A stretch of DNA of 64,000 nucleotides from CAYRNR01 sp964425605. GTDB taxonomy: Bacteria > Myxococcota_A > UBA796 > UBA9615 > CAYRNR01. This document shows, piece after piece, positions 26,011-34,685 of the stretch (position 1 is its first letter; every line of letters begins with the position of its first letter). The DNA lies in NCBI GenBank assembly GCA_964425605.1, contig CAYRNR010000028.1:5628-69627 (forward strand), written 5' to 3'. A program made the position numbers and the translations under genes. A model generated the notes under the pieces. The model was not told the DNA's origin. It made no database searches and was given only the letters and a program-made list of their open reading frames with translations.

Positions 26011-27080
26011 CTCAGCTTCAGCGTCAGCAGCGACATCAGCGCCAGCAGGATGGAGATGATCCAGAACCGAACGATGATCTTCGGCTCCTCCCAGCCCGAC
26101 AGCTCCAGGTGGTGGTGGAACGGCGCCATCTTGAACACCCGCTTGCGGGTCAGCTTGAAGCTCCCCACCTGGATGATCACCGACAGGCACTCCCACACGA
26201 AGATGCCGCCCAGCAGCACCAGCAACAGCTCGTTGCGGGTGACCACGGCCACCACCCCGAGGACCCCGCCCAGGGGCAACGATCCCGTGTCCCCCATGAA
26301 GACGGACGCCGGGAACGTGTTGAACCACAAGAAGGCCAGCCCCGCGCCCACCACGGCCACCGCGATGATGCCCAGTTCGCCCGCGCCCTCCACGAACGGC
26401 ACGTTGAGGTAGGCGGTGTACGTGGCGTTGCCGGCGATGTAGGCCAGCACGCCCATGGTCAACATGGAGGTCATCACCGGCCCGATGGCCAGGCCGTCCA
26501 GCCCGTCGGTGAGGTTGACCGCGTTGGCGGTCCCCACGATGACGATGGCCCCGAAGGCCAGGTAGCCGTACCCGAGCTCGATGCTGGCGTCCTTGAAGAA
26601 GGGGATCGGCACCGAGGTCTCGAGCAGCCCCATGTTCCACAGGTAGGCCAGCACGCCCGTGGCGACGACGAACTCGATCATCAGCCGGGTCTTGCCCGAC
26701 AGCCCGGCCGTGTTGCGCTGCCGGACCTTCTGGAAGTCGTCCAGGAACCCCACGGCGCCGAAGCCCACCGCCACCGCCAGCACACACCAGACCAGCGGCT
26801 GCTCGGGCCGGGCCCACAGCACGGTCGACAGGACGATGGCCAGGATGATCAGCAGGCCACCCATGGTGGGCGTGCCCGCCTTCTGCAGGTGGGACTGGGG
26901 GCCGTCCTCGCGGATCGTCTGCCCGGCGCGCAGCCGCTGCAGCCACGAGATGAAGCTGGGATAGGCGAACCAGCAGATCACCAGCGAGGTGATCATCGCC
27001 GAGGCGTACCTGAACGACAGGTACTGGAACACGTTGAACACGATGTGCGTGTCCGAGAACTGTACCAACCAGGTCAGCAC
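26007..27080 (-). CDS. mraY: Phospho-N-acetylmuramoyl-pentapeptide-transferase MraY
   Basis: Ten-pass membrane enzyme making lipid I from UDP-MurNAc-pentapeptide and undecaprenyl phosphate; 357 residues, GTG start at 27080. Diagnostic blocks: KAGTPTMGGLLIILAI, GFLDDFQKVRQRNTAGLSGKTRL, the catalytic TANAVNLTDGLDGLAIGPV, WFNTFPASVFMGDTGSLPLGG, and KMAPFHHHLELSGWEEPKI near the end. Overlaps murF by 7 bases and murD by 4. Confidence 0.98.
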   Translation of the reverse strand: MLTWLVQFSDTHIVFNVFQYLSFRYASAMITSLVICWFAYPSFISWLQRLRAGQTIREDGPQSHLQKAGTPTMGGLLIILAIVLSTVLWARPEQPLVWCVLAVAVGFGAVGFLDDFQKVRQRNTAGLSGKTRLMIEFVVATGVLAYLWNMGLLETSVPIPFFKDASIELGYGYLAFGAIVIVGTANAVNLTDGLDGLAIGPVMTSMLTMGVLAYIAGNATYTAYLNVPFVEGAGELGIIAVAVVGAGLAFLWFNTFPASVFMGDTGSLPLGGVLGVVAVVTRNELLLVLLGGIFVWECLSVIIQVGSFKLTRKRVFKMAPFHHHLELSGWEEPKIIVRFWIISILLALMSLLTLKLR

Positions 27081-28486
27081 GCGATGGTCTCCTTCAAGCC
27101 GTTCACGATCCGCTCCATGCGCATGCCCCGTGATCCCTTGACCAGCACCCTGTCGCCGGAGCTCAGTTCACTCGAGAGCAGATCCACCACTGCGTCCGCG
27201 TCGGCCAGATGCCGCGCGTCCTTCATGCCGCCTTCCACGGCGCCCTCGACCGTGTGCCGGCTCAGCGGCCCCACCGCCAGCAGCTGGTCCACGCCGAGGC
27301 TCGCCGCGGTCTCCCCCACCTGCCGGTGCAGTTCGGGCGAGGTGATCCCGAGCTCCAGCATGTCCCCGAGCACGGCCCGGCACGCGCCCTCGGCGTCACC
27401 GCTCACCAGGGTCTCGAGGGCTGCGGTCACCGAGCGAGGGTTGGCGTTGTACGAATCGTCGATGACCTGGATCGAGCCCATGCGCACCACGCGCATGCGC
27501 CCGCCCGTGGGCCGGATCTCCGACAGCGCCGCGACGGCCTCGTCCATGGGCACGCCCGCGGACCAGGCCGCTGCCAGGGCCGCGCAGGCGTTGAGCACGT
27601 TGTGCCGCCCGGGCAGCGGGACGTGGACCTGGACCTCGGTGCCGTGCACGTCGATTCGAGCTCGGCTCCCGGCCAGATCCAGGGGCTCCACGTTCAGCAC
27701 GCGGACGTCGGCCCCCGGGCTCGCGCCGAAGCGGACCTCGCGGGTGTCCTCGGGGCGGGGGAAGAGGCTTGAGCGAGGGTCGTCCGCGTTGGTGATCAGG
27801 AGATCGCCGGGGCGGGCGTCCTCGAACATCTCCCCCTTGGCCCGGGCCACCGCGTCCAGGTCACCGAAGGACTCCAGGTGCGCCGCGGCCACGTTGGTGA
27901 TCACCCGGACGGTCGGCTCGCCGATACCGGCCAGGGATCGGATCTCCCCCGAGGCGCTCATGCCCATCTCCAGGACCATCCAGCGATGCTCCGGCTTCAG
28001 CCGCAGCAGGGTCAGCGGGAGGCCCACCAGGTTGTTGAGGTTGCCCTCGGTGGCCAGGCCGGGACCGGTCCGCGACAACATCGCCGCCACCATCTCCTTG
28101 GTGGTGGTCTTTCCGCTCGATCCCGTCAGCCCCACCACCGGCACCTCGACGGAGCGCCGGACCCAGCGCGCGAGCTCGCCCAGGGCGGTCAGGGTGTCGG
28201 AGACCACGACGCGCATCGCGCCGGCGGGCAGGGGTGTCCGGGCGACGGGGTGATCCGCGGCCACGAGCACGCCCGCGCCAGGGCGCTCGAGGAGGCCTGG
28301 CACGAAGTCGTGGCCGTCGAACCTGTCCCCCTTCAACGCGACGAACAGGATCCCGGCGCCGGCCTGGCGGGAGTCGGTGGTGATGCGCCACGGCGACGCA
28401 CCGACCTCGCCCTCGAAGCTGCCGCTGATGGCCTCGTGCAGCGCGGACGGTTCGAACCCGTAGGGTGGGGCGAAGGGGTCGCTCAT
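27074..28486 (-). CDS. murF: UDP-N-acetylmuramoyl-tripeptide--D-alanyl-D-alanine ligase
   Basis: Adds D-Ala-D-Ala to the tripeptide precursor; 470 residues. Motifs: ITTDSRQAGAGILFVALKGDRFDGHDF, the P-loop VVGLTGSSGKTTTKEMVA, TEGNLNNLVGLPLTLL, VLEMGMSASGEI, LPGRHNVLNACAALAAA, VIDDSYNANPRSV, and GDMLELG. The start ATG at 28486 overlaps the murE stop by 4 bases. Confidence 0.98.
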   Translation of the reverse strand: MSDPFAPPYGFEPSALHEAISGSFEGEVGASPWRITTDSRQAGAGILFVALKGDRFDGHDFVPGLLERPGAGVLVAADHPVARTPLPAGAMRVVVSDTLTALGELARWVRRSVEVPVVGLTGSSGKTTTKEMVAAMLSRTGPGLATEGNLNNLVGLPLTLLRLKPEHRWMVLEMGMSASGEIRSLAGIGEPTVRVITNVAAAHLESFGDLDAVARAKGEMFEDARPGDLLITNADDPRSSLFPRPEDTREVRFGASPGADVRVLNVEPLDLAGSRARIDVHGTEVQVHVPLPGRHNVLNACAALAAAWSAGVPMDEAVAALSEIRPTGGRMRVVRMGSIQVIDDSYNANPRSVTAALETLVSGDAEGACRAVLGDMLELGITSPELHRQVGETAASLGVDQLLAVGPLSRHTVEGAVEGGMKDARHLADADAVVDLLSSELSSGDRVLVKGSRGMRMERIVNGLKETIAC

Positions 28487-30003
28487 GATCGCCCCCACTG
28501 GGCGAGGGCGTCCATCACGACCTGCTGGTCCTCGAACGCCACCTCCCTGTCCCCCACGACCTGCACGCGCTCGTGTCCCTTGCCCGCCACCACCACCAGA
28601 TCCTTCGGTCCTGCCCCCAGGATCGCCGCGTGGATGGCGGCGCGCCGGTCGGGCTGTACCTCGAAGGCCGTGTCCGTGCGGCGGACGCCGGGCAGGATCT
28701 CCTCGATGATCGCGACGGGGTCCTCGCTGCGCGGGTTGTCGGACGTGACCACGACGCGGTCCGAGCCGCCCGCGGCGGCCTCCCCCATCATGGGTCGTTT
28801 GCCCCGATCGCGGTCCCCACCGCAGCCGAACACGGTGACGAGTTCGCCCTCGACCAGGGGCCGCAGCGCCACGAGCACCCGCTCGAGGGCGTCCGAGGTG
28901 TGGGCGTAGTCCACCAGCACCCGCGGCATCGCCGTGTCCCCGCGCTCCTCCGCGGGCAGCTTCACCGGCTCGAGCCGGCCCGGGATACGCCGCAACGCCC
29001 GCACCCCCTTCTCGATGGCCTGCTGGGGGAGCTCGATGGCCTCCGCGATGCCGATCGCCAGGGCCAGGTTGGCCGCGTTGAAGGAACCGACCAGGGCCGA
29101 GTCCACCTCGATCAGCCCCCTCGGGGTGACCATCTCGCCCTGGATACCGTCCAGATCGAACCGCAGCGACGTGGGATGGATGTCGGTGTCCGCCTCCACC
29201 TGGGCCGACACGGTCAGGACGTCGTTCCACAGGCCGGCGAAGCGGTCGGCCCAGGGATCCTCGGCGTTGACCACGAGGCGCTTGCGCGGCTTGGCGCTGG
29301 CGTCGAGCAGCTCCGTGACGATGCGGGACTTGGCCTCGAAGTAGGCCTCCATGTCCCCGTGGTAGTCCAGGTGATCGCGGGTCAGGTTCGTGAACGCGGC
29401 CACGTCCAGGTGGCATCCCACCGCGCGCCCCTGCTCCAGGGCGTGGGAGCTGACCTCCATGACCACCGACTCCACCCCGGCGTTGCGCATCTCCGCCAGG
29501 GACTGCTGGAGCTCGGGCCCGTCCGGGGTCGTGTGGGCAGTGGGGCGAACCCGGCCGCCGATGCGCACGCCCGTGGTCCCGACGGCGCCGGCCGCGATCC
29601 CGGCGCGGCGGAGCATGGACTCCACCAGGTACGTGACGGTGGTCTTGCCGTTGGTGCCGGTGATCCCCGCCAGGGTCATCCCCAGGGACGGCTCGCCTTG
29701 GAACGCCGAGGCGAGGCGAGCGAGGGCGCGGCGCGAGTCCGGGACGACCAGGTAGGTCACGCCGGCCGGCACCTCGTCCGGGGGGCGCTGGGTCAGGACG
29801 GCCGCGGCGCCCGCGGCCACGGCGGCGTCGATGAAGCGGTGGCCGTCGGTCACCGTGCCCTCGATGGCCGCGAACAGGCTCCCGGGCACCACGTCCCGCG
29901 AATCGCAGGTGAGCGACGCGAGGGAGCCCTGGGCGGCGCCGTGCACCTGCACCCCGTCGAGCAACGCGGCGGCCGCCTCCACGGTCAGGCGCGGCCCGTT
30001 CAC
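28483..30003 (-). CDS. murE: UDP-MurNAc-tripeptide synthetase MurE (meso-DAP type)
   Basis: Adds the third stem residue; 506 residues from a GTG at 30003 that overlaps the ftsI stop. Motifs: LTCDSRDVVPGSLFAAIEG, the P-loop LAGITGTNGKTTVTYLVES, TTPDGPELQQSLAEM, VMEVSSHALEQGR, FTNLTRDHLDYHGDMEAYF, VDYAHTSDALERVL, and TSDNPRSEDPVAII. The DNPR motif is the known marker of meso-diaminopimelate specificity, so this organism probably has Gram-negative-type mDAP peptidoglycan. Confidence 0.97.
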   Translation of the reverse strand: MNGPRLTVEAAAALLDGVQVHGAAQGSLASLTCDSRDVVPGSLFAAIEGTVTDGHRFIDAAVAAGAAAVLTQRPPDEVPAGVTYLVVPDSRRALARLASAFQGEPSLGMTLAGITGTNGKTTVTYLVESMLRRAGIAAGAVGTTGVRIGGRVRPTAHTTPDGPELQQSLAEMRNAGVESVVMEVSSHALEQGRAVGCHLDVAAFTNLTRDHLDYHGDMEAYFEAKSRIVTELLDASAKPRKRLVVNAEDPWADRFAGLWNDVLTVSAQVEADTDIHPTSLRFDLDGIQGEMVTPRGLIEVDSALVGSFNAANLALAIGIAEAIELPQQAIEKGVRALRRIPGRLEPVKLPAEERGDTAMPRVLVDYAHTSDALERVLVALRPLVEGELVTVFGCGGDRDRGKRPMMGEAAAGGSDRVVVTSDNPRSEDPVAIIEEILPGVRRTDTAFEVQPDRRAAIHAAILGAGPKDLVVVAGKGHERVQVVGDREVAFEDQQVVMDALAQWGRS

Positions 30004-32111
30004 GGCGTACCCCCGAACGTCAGCAGGACCCGGTCGCCCTCCATCAGCGGCGCGCCGGCCAGCGGCGTCTGCTCCACCAGGAATCCGCTGCCCTCGATCT
30101 GGAAGGCCACCTCGTGCTCCGCCAGGACGGCGAACGCCGCGCGCATGGTCAGGCCGCTGAGGTCAGGCATGGCCGCCTGGCCATCCAGATCGTCGGTCAG
30201 TTCGTCCACGGAGAGGGCCAGATCGGCCCCCTCGTCCGCCATGGCATCCTCCATGACGTCATCCTCCGCGGCCCCGTCCAGCACCTGCGACGCCTCGCCG
30301 GCGCCATCGGACTCCTCGGCGAGGGCGTCACCCTCGTCCACGGGCTCGATGGGCTCCGGCAGGGGGGGCACCCCCATGTACTGCAGTGTCCTCGAGGCCA
30401 CCTCCTTGAACACCGGACCGGCCACTGTTCCGCCGTAGTGTTTGCCCTGGGGCTCGTCCACGACCACCACGACCACCACGTCCGGGTCCTCCAGGGGCGC
30501 GAACCCCACGAAGGAGCTGACCCACATGGTCCTGTCGTAGCGGCCGGTCTGCGAGTTGACCTTCTGGGCGGTCCCCGTCTTGCCGCCACACGAGTACCGC
30601 TCCAGCCTCGCGCGCGTCCCCGTGCCCCCCTCTTCCACCACCAGGCCCATCATCCGGCGCACCTCGGCGGCCACGTCCTCGTCGAAGCAGCGGTCCACCA
30701 TCACCGGCTCGCGGGCGTCCACCAGCTGGCCGCCCCGGTCGCGGACCTCGGCGATGATCCGGGGCTGGTGCAGGGTCCCGCCGTTGGCCACGGCGCTGAG
30801 GGCCGCGGCGATCTGGATCCCGGTCACCGAGACCCCCTGGCCGAAGGCGTGGGTGGCGAGGCCGATGCGCTTCCACGAGCGCCAGCCCCGCAGGATCCCC
30901 GAGCCCTCGCCGGCCAGGTCGACGCCCGTGGACCGGCCGAACCCGTAGCGGACGTACGCCTCGTGTAGCCGCTCCGCGCCCACCTCCTCGGCGATCTTGG
31001 CCGAGCCGATGTTGGACGAGACCTTGATGATCTCGTCCACGGTCAGGTTCTCGTAGTCGTGGGTGTCGTGGATGGTGTTGCGGCCGATGCGGAAGGCGCC
31101 GCGCTCGCAGTCGAACTCGGTCTCGGGCGTGATCAGCCCCAGGTCGAGCGCCGCGGCGACCAGGAACGGCTTCATGGTCGAGCCGGGCTCGAAGGTGTCG
31201 CTGATCCCCCGGTTGCGGTAGCAGCTGCGGTCCACGCTGGCGAAGTGGTTGGGGTCGAACGACGGGGCGTTGGCGATGGCGAGGAGGTCCCCGCTCTGGG
31301 GCTCCATGACCAGCACGAAGGCCCCGGCAGGCCGGTACAGCTCCACGCAGCGGGCCAGCGCCTCCTCGGCGATGTACTGGATCTGCCGGTCGATGGTCAG
31401 CCGGATGGAATGCCCCTCCGTGGACCTGCGGACCACGACGCCCTGGGGTGTGATGTTTCGCCGCAAGCCGTCGCGCAGCGAGACGTAGGTCTCCTTCTCC
31501 CCCATGAGGATCTCGTCGTACCGGGCCTCGAGCCCCTCGAGGCCGTTTCCGTCGAGGCCCACGAACCCGAGGAGCTGGCCGGCGAACTCGCCGTTGGGGT
31601 ACCGGCGCTTGGCCTCCGGGGTGGCGCGGACGCCGTCGAGGTCCAGGTCCTGGACCTGCTGGCTCACCGCGGGGTCCACCTGACGCTGCAACCACACGAA
31701 GCGGCGGTCCTTGCCCAGCAGCGCCTCCAGATCGGCGCGATCCATGCCGAGCACCGGCGCCAGCGCCTCGGCCGTCGCAGCGGGATCGTCCACCAGGGCG
31801 GGATCGGCGAAGATGGAGTCCAGGGTCACGGACACGGCCAGCTCGCGGCCGTTGCGATCCTGGACCGTGCCCCGCTTGGGGTGCAGCACCACCTGGCTCT
31901 CGTACTGGCAGGCGATCCGCTTCTCGAGCTTGGGATCCGGGATCACCATGAGCGAGACGGTGCGGTAGCACAGCAGCCCGATGGCCAGGGAGAACAGCAC
32001 CACCACCGCGGAGGTGCGCCAGTGGACCACCCGGCGTCCGGCAGCTTTCTGGTGAGGCCCCTTGAGCGTTCGTTGGGGGCGCGCGTGCGTCGAGCGTATG
32101 CCCCCGATCAT
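30000..32111 (-). CDS. ftsI: Septal penicillin-binding protein FtsI with acidic linker and PASTA domain
   Basis: Class B PBP, a septal transpeptidase, 703 residues. The start ATG at 32111 follows GAGGG. One N-terminal membrane anchor (SAVVVLFSLAIGLLCY) is followed by the dimerisation domain and the transpeptidase domain with GSTMKPF (SxxK), VSSNIG (SxN) and GGKTGTAQ (KTG). The catalytic domain is followed by an acidic linker of about 60 residues (EESDGAGEAS..., DEGADLAL) and one C-terminal PASTA-like domain (AMPDLSGLTMRAAFAVLAEH to LLTFGG). A PASTA on FtsI is more familiar from Gram-positives but also occurs in some deltaproteobacteria. It acts with FtsW. Confidence 0.96.
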   Translation of the reverse strand: MIGGIRSTHARPQRTLKGPHQKAAGRRVVHWRTSAVVVLFSLAIGLLCYRTVSLMVIPDPKLEKRIACQYESQVVLHPKRGTVQDRNGRELAVSVTLDSIFADPALVDDPAATAEALAPVLGMDRADLEALLGKDRRFVWLQRQVDPAVSQQVQDLDLDGVRATPEAKRRYPNGEFAGQLLGFVGLDGNGLEGLEARYDEILMGEKETYVSLRDGLRRNITPQGVVVRRSTEGHSIRLTIDRQIQYIAEEALARCVELYRPAGAFVLVMEPQSGDLLAIANAPSFDPNHFASVDRSCYRNRGISDTFEPGSTMKPFLVAAALDLGLITPETEFDCERGAFRIGRNTIHDTHDYENLTVDEIIKVSSNIGSAKIAEEVGAERLHEAYVRYGFGRSTGVDLAGEGSGILRGWRSWKRIGLATHAFGQGVSVTGIQIAAALSAVANGGTLHQPRIIAEVRDRGGQLVDAREPVMVDRCFDEDVAAEVRRMMGLVVEEGGTGTRARLERYSCGGKTGTAQKVNSQTGRYDRTMWVSSFVGFAPLEDPDVVVVVVVDEPQGKHYGGTVAGPVFKEVASRTLQYMGVPPLPEPIEPVDEGDALAEESDGAGEASQVLDGAAEDDVMEDAMADEGADLALSVDELTDDLDGQAAMPDLSGLTMRAAFAVLAEHEVAFQIEGSGFLVEQTPLAGAPLMEGDRVLLTFGGTP

Positions 32112-32118
32112 GACGCCC

Positions 32119-32469
32119 TCACTCGACCCGGCGGACGACGCCCGGAGCGGGCTCCTGGAGGTGAAGCTCGGCGGCCTTGCCGCTGAGATAGGCGGGCGAA
32201 CGGAGCTCGGCCAGCTCGGCGCTGAGCAGCCGCTGGGATCGCTGCAGCTCGGCGCGCTGGCTGCGCAGCTGGTGGACCTCGTAGTTGAGCTGGGTGGTCT
32301 CCATCTTGGCCCAGGCCACGAACAGGCCGGCGGCCAGGAGGTACACCAGCGCGATCCAGGGCAACCATCGGGTCCAGCCACCCCGGGCGGGGCGGTTCGT
32401 GGAGCGTGCTACCGCCCCTGATCTCGGGTCTGCTTGTCTGCGATTCGACCTCTGCGTCATCTCTTCCAT
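32119..32469 (-). CDS. ftsL: Cell division protein FtsL
   Basis: Small bitopic divisome protein, 116 residues. A basic cytoplasmic N-terminus precedes one membrane helix (WLPWIALVYLLAAGLFVAW) and a periplasmic coiled coil with heptad Leu (LNYEVHQLRSQRAELQ...). FtsL is poorly conserved; the call rests on topology and its place between rsmH and ftsI. ATG 32460 (three residues shorter) is an alternative start. Confidence 0.88.
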   Translation of the reverse strand: MEEMTQRSNRRQADPRSGAVARSTNRPARGGWTRWLPWIALVYLLAAGLFVAWAKMETTQLNYEVHQLRSQRAELQRSQRLLSAELAELRSPAYLSGKAAELHLQEPAPGVVRRVE

Positions 32470-32472
32470 CCG

Positions 32473-33435
32473 CTACAGCGAGGCCTCGTCACGAGCATGC
32501 TCCGTCCGGACAGCAACCCGGAGCCGGGCGGAGCGCGCCCGTGGATTTCGGCCAACTTCCTCTGCCGAGGGCATCACGGCCCTCTTCTGCTTCCGCTTCA
32601 ACAACGGCTTCTGCCCGCAGACACACAGCCCGAGATCAGGGGGGCAGGTACACGGATCCTCCTGCTTTTGCAGGAATCTCTTCACTTCACGGTCTTCCAA
32701 CGAGTGGAAGGAAATCACCACCAGGCGTCCGCCCGGCTCGAGGAGGTCCACGGCCTGGGGGAGCGCGGCGCGGAGCTGATCCAGCTCCGCGTTCACGTAA
32801 AGTCTCAGCGCCTGGAACACCTTCGTGGCCGGGTGGCGACGCTTGCCCCTGCGGCCTCCGAGCGCCTTCGCCACCACCTCCGCCAGATCGGCGGTGCGGG
32901 CGAACGGCTCCTCGTCGCGCCGGCGGACGATGGCGCGCGCCACCCGCCTGGACCCTCTCTCCTCGCCCAGCCTCCACAGGAGGTCGGCCAGCTCCCCCTC
33001 GGGGAGCGTGTTGACCAGATCCGCGGCCGTGGGGCCGCGGTCGGTCTCGTATCTCATGTCCAGGGGACCGTCTCGCAGGAAGGAGAAACCACGCCGAGGG
33101 TCGTCCAGCTGGTGGGAGCCCACGCCCAGGTCCATGTAGATCCCCGCCAGAGATCCTCGACCCAGTCCATGTTCTCGCGCCTGCTCTGTCATCGCCCCGT
33201 ACTCACTCCTCAGCACCCGCACCCGCTCTGCATACTTCGAAAGCCGCTTCTGCACTGCCTCCACTGCAACCGGGTCGCGATCCAGAGCCAGGAGAAGTCC
33301 CTTGTCTCCCAGCCCACTGGCCACCGCCTCTGCGTGGCCTCCCCAACCTGCGGTGGCGTCCAGGTAGAATCCGCCAGGCCTCACCTGGAGCGCCGCCAAC
33401 GTCTCTTCGAGCAATACCGGGAGGTGTCCGACCAC
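32473..33435 (-). CDS. rsmH: 16S rRNA (cytosine-1402-N4)-methyltransferase RsmH
   Basis: SAM-dependent methyltransferase for m4C1402 of 16S rRNA (formerly MraW), 320 residues with a GTG start at 33435, 7 bases after mraZ. Family blocks: HLPVLLEETLAAL, FYLDATAGWGGHAEAV (SAM loop), DRDPVAVEA, MDLGVGSHQLDDPRRGFSF, GPLDMRYE, FQALRLYVNAELDQL and VVISFHSLEDREVKRFL. The C-terminal Cys cluster CTCPPDLGLCVCG is typical. Confidence 0.97.
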   Translation of the reverse strand: MVGHLPVLLEETLAALQVRPGGFYLDATAGWGGHAEAVASGLGDKGLLLALDRDPVAVEAVQKRLSKYAERVRVLRSEYGAMTEQAREHGLGRGSLAGIYMDLGVGSHQLDDPRRGFSFLRDGPLDMRYETDRGPTAADLVNTLPEGELADLLWRLGEERGSRRVARAIVRRRDEEPFARTADLAEVVAKALGGRRGKRRHPATKVFQALRLYVNAELDQLRAALPQAVDLLEPGGRLVVISFHSLEDREVKRFLQKQEDPCTCPPDLGLCVCGQKPLLKRKQKRAVMPSAEEVGRNPRARSARLRVAVRTEHARDEASL

Positions 33436-33442
33436 CCCCGCG

Positions 33443-33916
33443 TCAGTCCCCGTCTTCCATCGGGAAGACGAGGTCGTCCACGAAGTCGCCGACGTCCAGG
33501 TTCTCGGCCTCGGCCTGCTGACGCTTCTTCAGCCGGTCCGGATCCCAGATCTCGAGGGTGTCCATGTAGGAGAGGACCACGGCCTTGTCGTCCAGCCCCG
33601 CCTTCTCGCGAAGGTGCTGGGGAATCAGGACGCGGCCCTGGCGGTCCACCTGGACCTCGGCGGCGATGCCGAGGAAGACCAGGGCGAAGGACCTCGCGCT
33701 GCGACTGAAACGGGGTTGCAGGGCCACTTTCTGCTCCAACTTGCGCCACTGCTTCTGCGTGTAGCCCTGCAACCCGCCGTCCCAGTACGTCACGACGATC
33801 GTGGGTTTCTCACCGTCCTTCGCCAGCCGCCTCAGGGACTTCCCCAGCCGCGAACCGAGGGCGATCCGCCCCCTGTCGTCGAAAACGCTGGTGTGTTGTC
33901 CCTGGACCCCGAGCAT
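33443..33916 (-). CDS. mraZ: Transcriptional regulator MraZ
   Basis: Ring-forming DNA-binding protein that regulates the dcw operon, 157 residues, the usual size. Two SpoVT/AbrB-like halves are visible: FDDRGRIALGSRLGKSL and VDRQGRVLIPQHLREKAGL (the DxxGR signature twice). It ends with an acidic tail. It is the first gene of the cluster; the periodic GTGG boxes 46-91 bases upstream are the expected target for autoregulation. Confidence 0.97.
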   Translation of the reverse strand: MLGVQGQHTSVFDDRGRIALGSRLGKSLRRLAKDGEKPTIVVTYWDGGLQGYTQKQWRKLEQKVALQPRFSRSARSFALVFLGIAAEVQVDRQGRVLIPQHLREKAGLDDKAVVLSYMDTLEIWDPDRLKKRQQAEAENLDVGDFVDDLVFPMEDGD

Positions 33917-33961
33917 GACCGCGTGCCTTCCCCACCAAACCCGCCAACTTCCGCCGCAACT

Positions 33962-34007
33962 CCCTACCTACAACCACTTCCAACCACGTGCACCCACACT
34001 ACCCCAC
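33962..34007 (-). promoter_or_regulatory. MraZ operator: GTGG boxes with exact 10-bp period
   Basis: On the minus strand, GTGGGG (34007-34002), GTGGGT (33997-33992), GTGGTT (33987-33982), GTGGTT (33977-33972) and a weaker GTAGGG (33967-33962) recur every 10 bases. This matches the known E. coli MraZ target of TGGGN repeats separated by 5 bases, and it lies directly upstream of mraZ. Confidence 0.85.
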
Positions 34008-34027
34008 TTTCCCCCCGAAGGGGGAAA
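34008..34027 (-). other. Stable hairpin with UUCG loop next to the MraZ boxes
   Basis: On the minus strand, TTTCCCCC-TTCG-GGGGGAAA forms an 8-bp stem closed by a C(UUCG)G tetraloop, directly abutting the first GTGG box. There is no T-run after it on either strand, so it is not an intrinsic terminator. The rest of the 313-base mraZ-smpB gap shows no further gene; a TAGAAT at 34200-34205 could be an smpB -10, without a good -35. Confidence 0.7.
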
Positions 34028-34229
34028 AACTTTGGGTTTTCTGGACGATTTAACCCTGCGGAATGGCTTGGTTTTTCGGCCCCCGAGCAGACTACCAGAT
34101 CTTGGGGTCTCCGACCCTCGGCACCACTACATCTTGTGGTGCCTCGCCAGACCTGGCGGATTCCCTCCGAGGTACCCTCGCCAGGGCCCCCGAAAGGGGT
34201 AGAATCCCGGCCGTGAGCGAGACACGACC

Positions 34230-34685
34230 GTGACCAGTATCCGCCCCATCTGCACCAACCGCAAGGCTCGTCGCGAGTACGAGATCGGCGAGGTCATCGA
34301 GGCAGGGCTCGTCCTGCGTGGATCGGAGGTCAAGAGCCTCCGCGACGGCGGCGCCCACCTCAACGACGCGTACGTCCAGTTCCGCGATGGGGAGGCCTTC
34401 CTGGTGAGCGCGCACATCGCGCCGTACCGCCACGCGAACCGCCTCAACCACGAACCCCTGCGCGAGCGCAAGCTGCTGCTCCACGCCCGGGAGCTGCGCC
34501 GCCTGCAGAGCAAGGTGGCCGAGCGGGGGCTCACGCTGATCCCCCTGCGGATGTACTTCTGCGGGGCCCGCGCCAAGGTCGAGCTGGGCCTGGCGCGCGG
34601 CAAGAAGCTGCACGACAAGCGCGCCGACATCCGCAAGCGCGAGGCCGATCGGGACATGGAGCGCGCCATCCGGAGGCGCGAGTGA
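34230..34685 (+). CDS. smpB: SsrA-binding protein SmpB
   Basis: tmRNA-binding protein of trans-translation, 151 residues from a GTG at 34230. Core motifs: NRKARREYEIGEVIEAGLVLRGSEVKSLRDG, HLNDAYVQFRDGEAFL, the IAPY segment, REKLLLH-like RERKLLLHARELRRLQ, GLTLIPLRMYF and the basic tail KKLHDKRADIRKREADRD that enters the ribosome. The tmRNA gene itself is not in the window. It overlaps the next gene by 4 bases (GTGA). Confidence 0.97.
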   Translation: MTSIRPICTNRKARREYEIGEVIEAGLVLRGSEVKSLRDGGAHLNDAYVQFRDGEAFLVSAHIAPYRHANRLNHEPLRERKLLLHARELRRLQSKVAERGLTLIPLRMYFCGARAKVELGLARGKKLHDKRADIRKREADRDMERAIRRRE

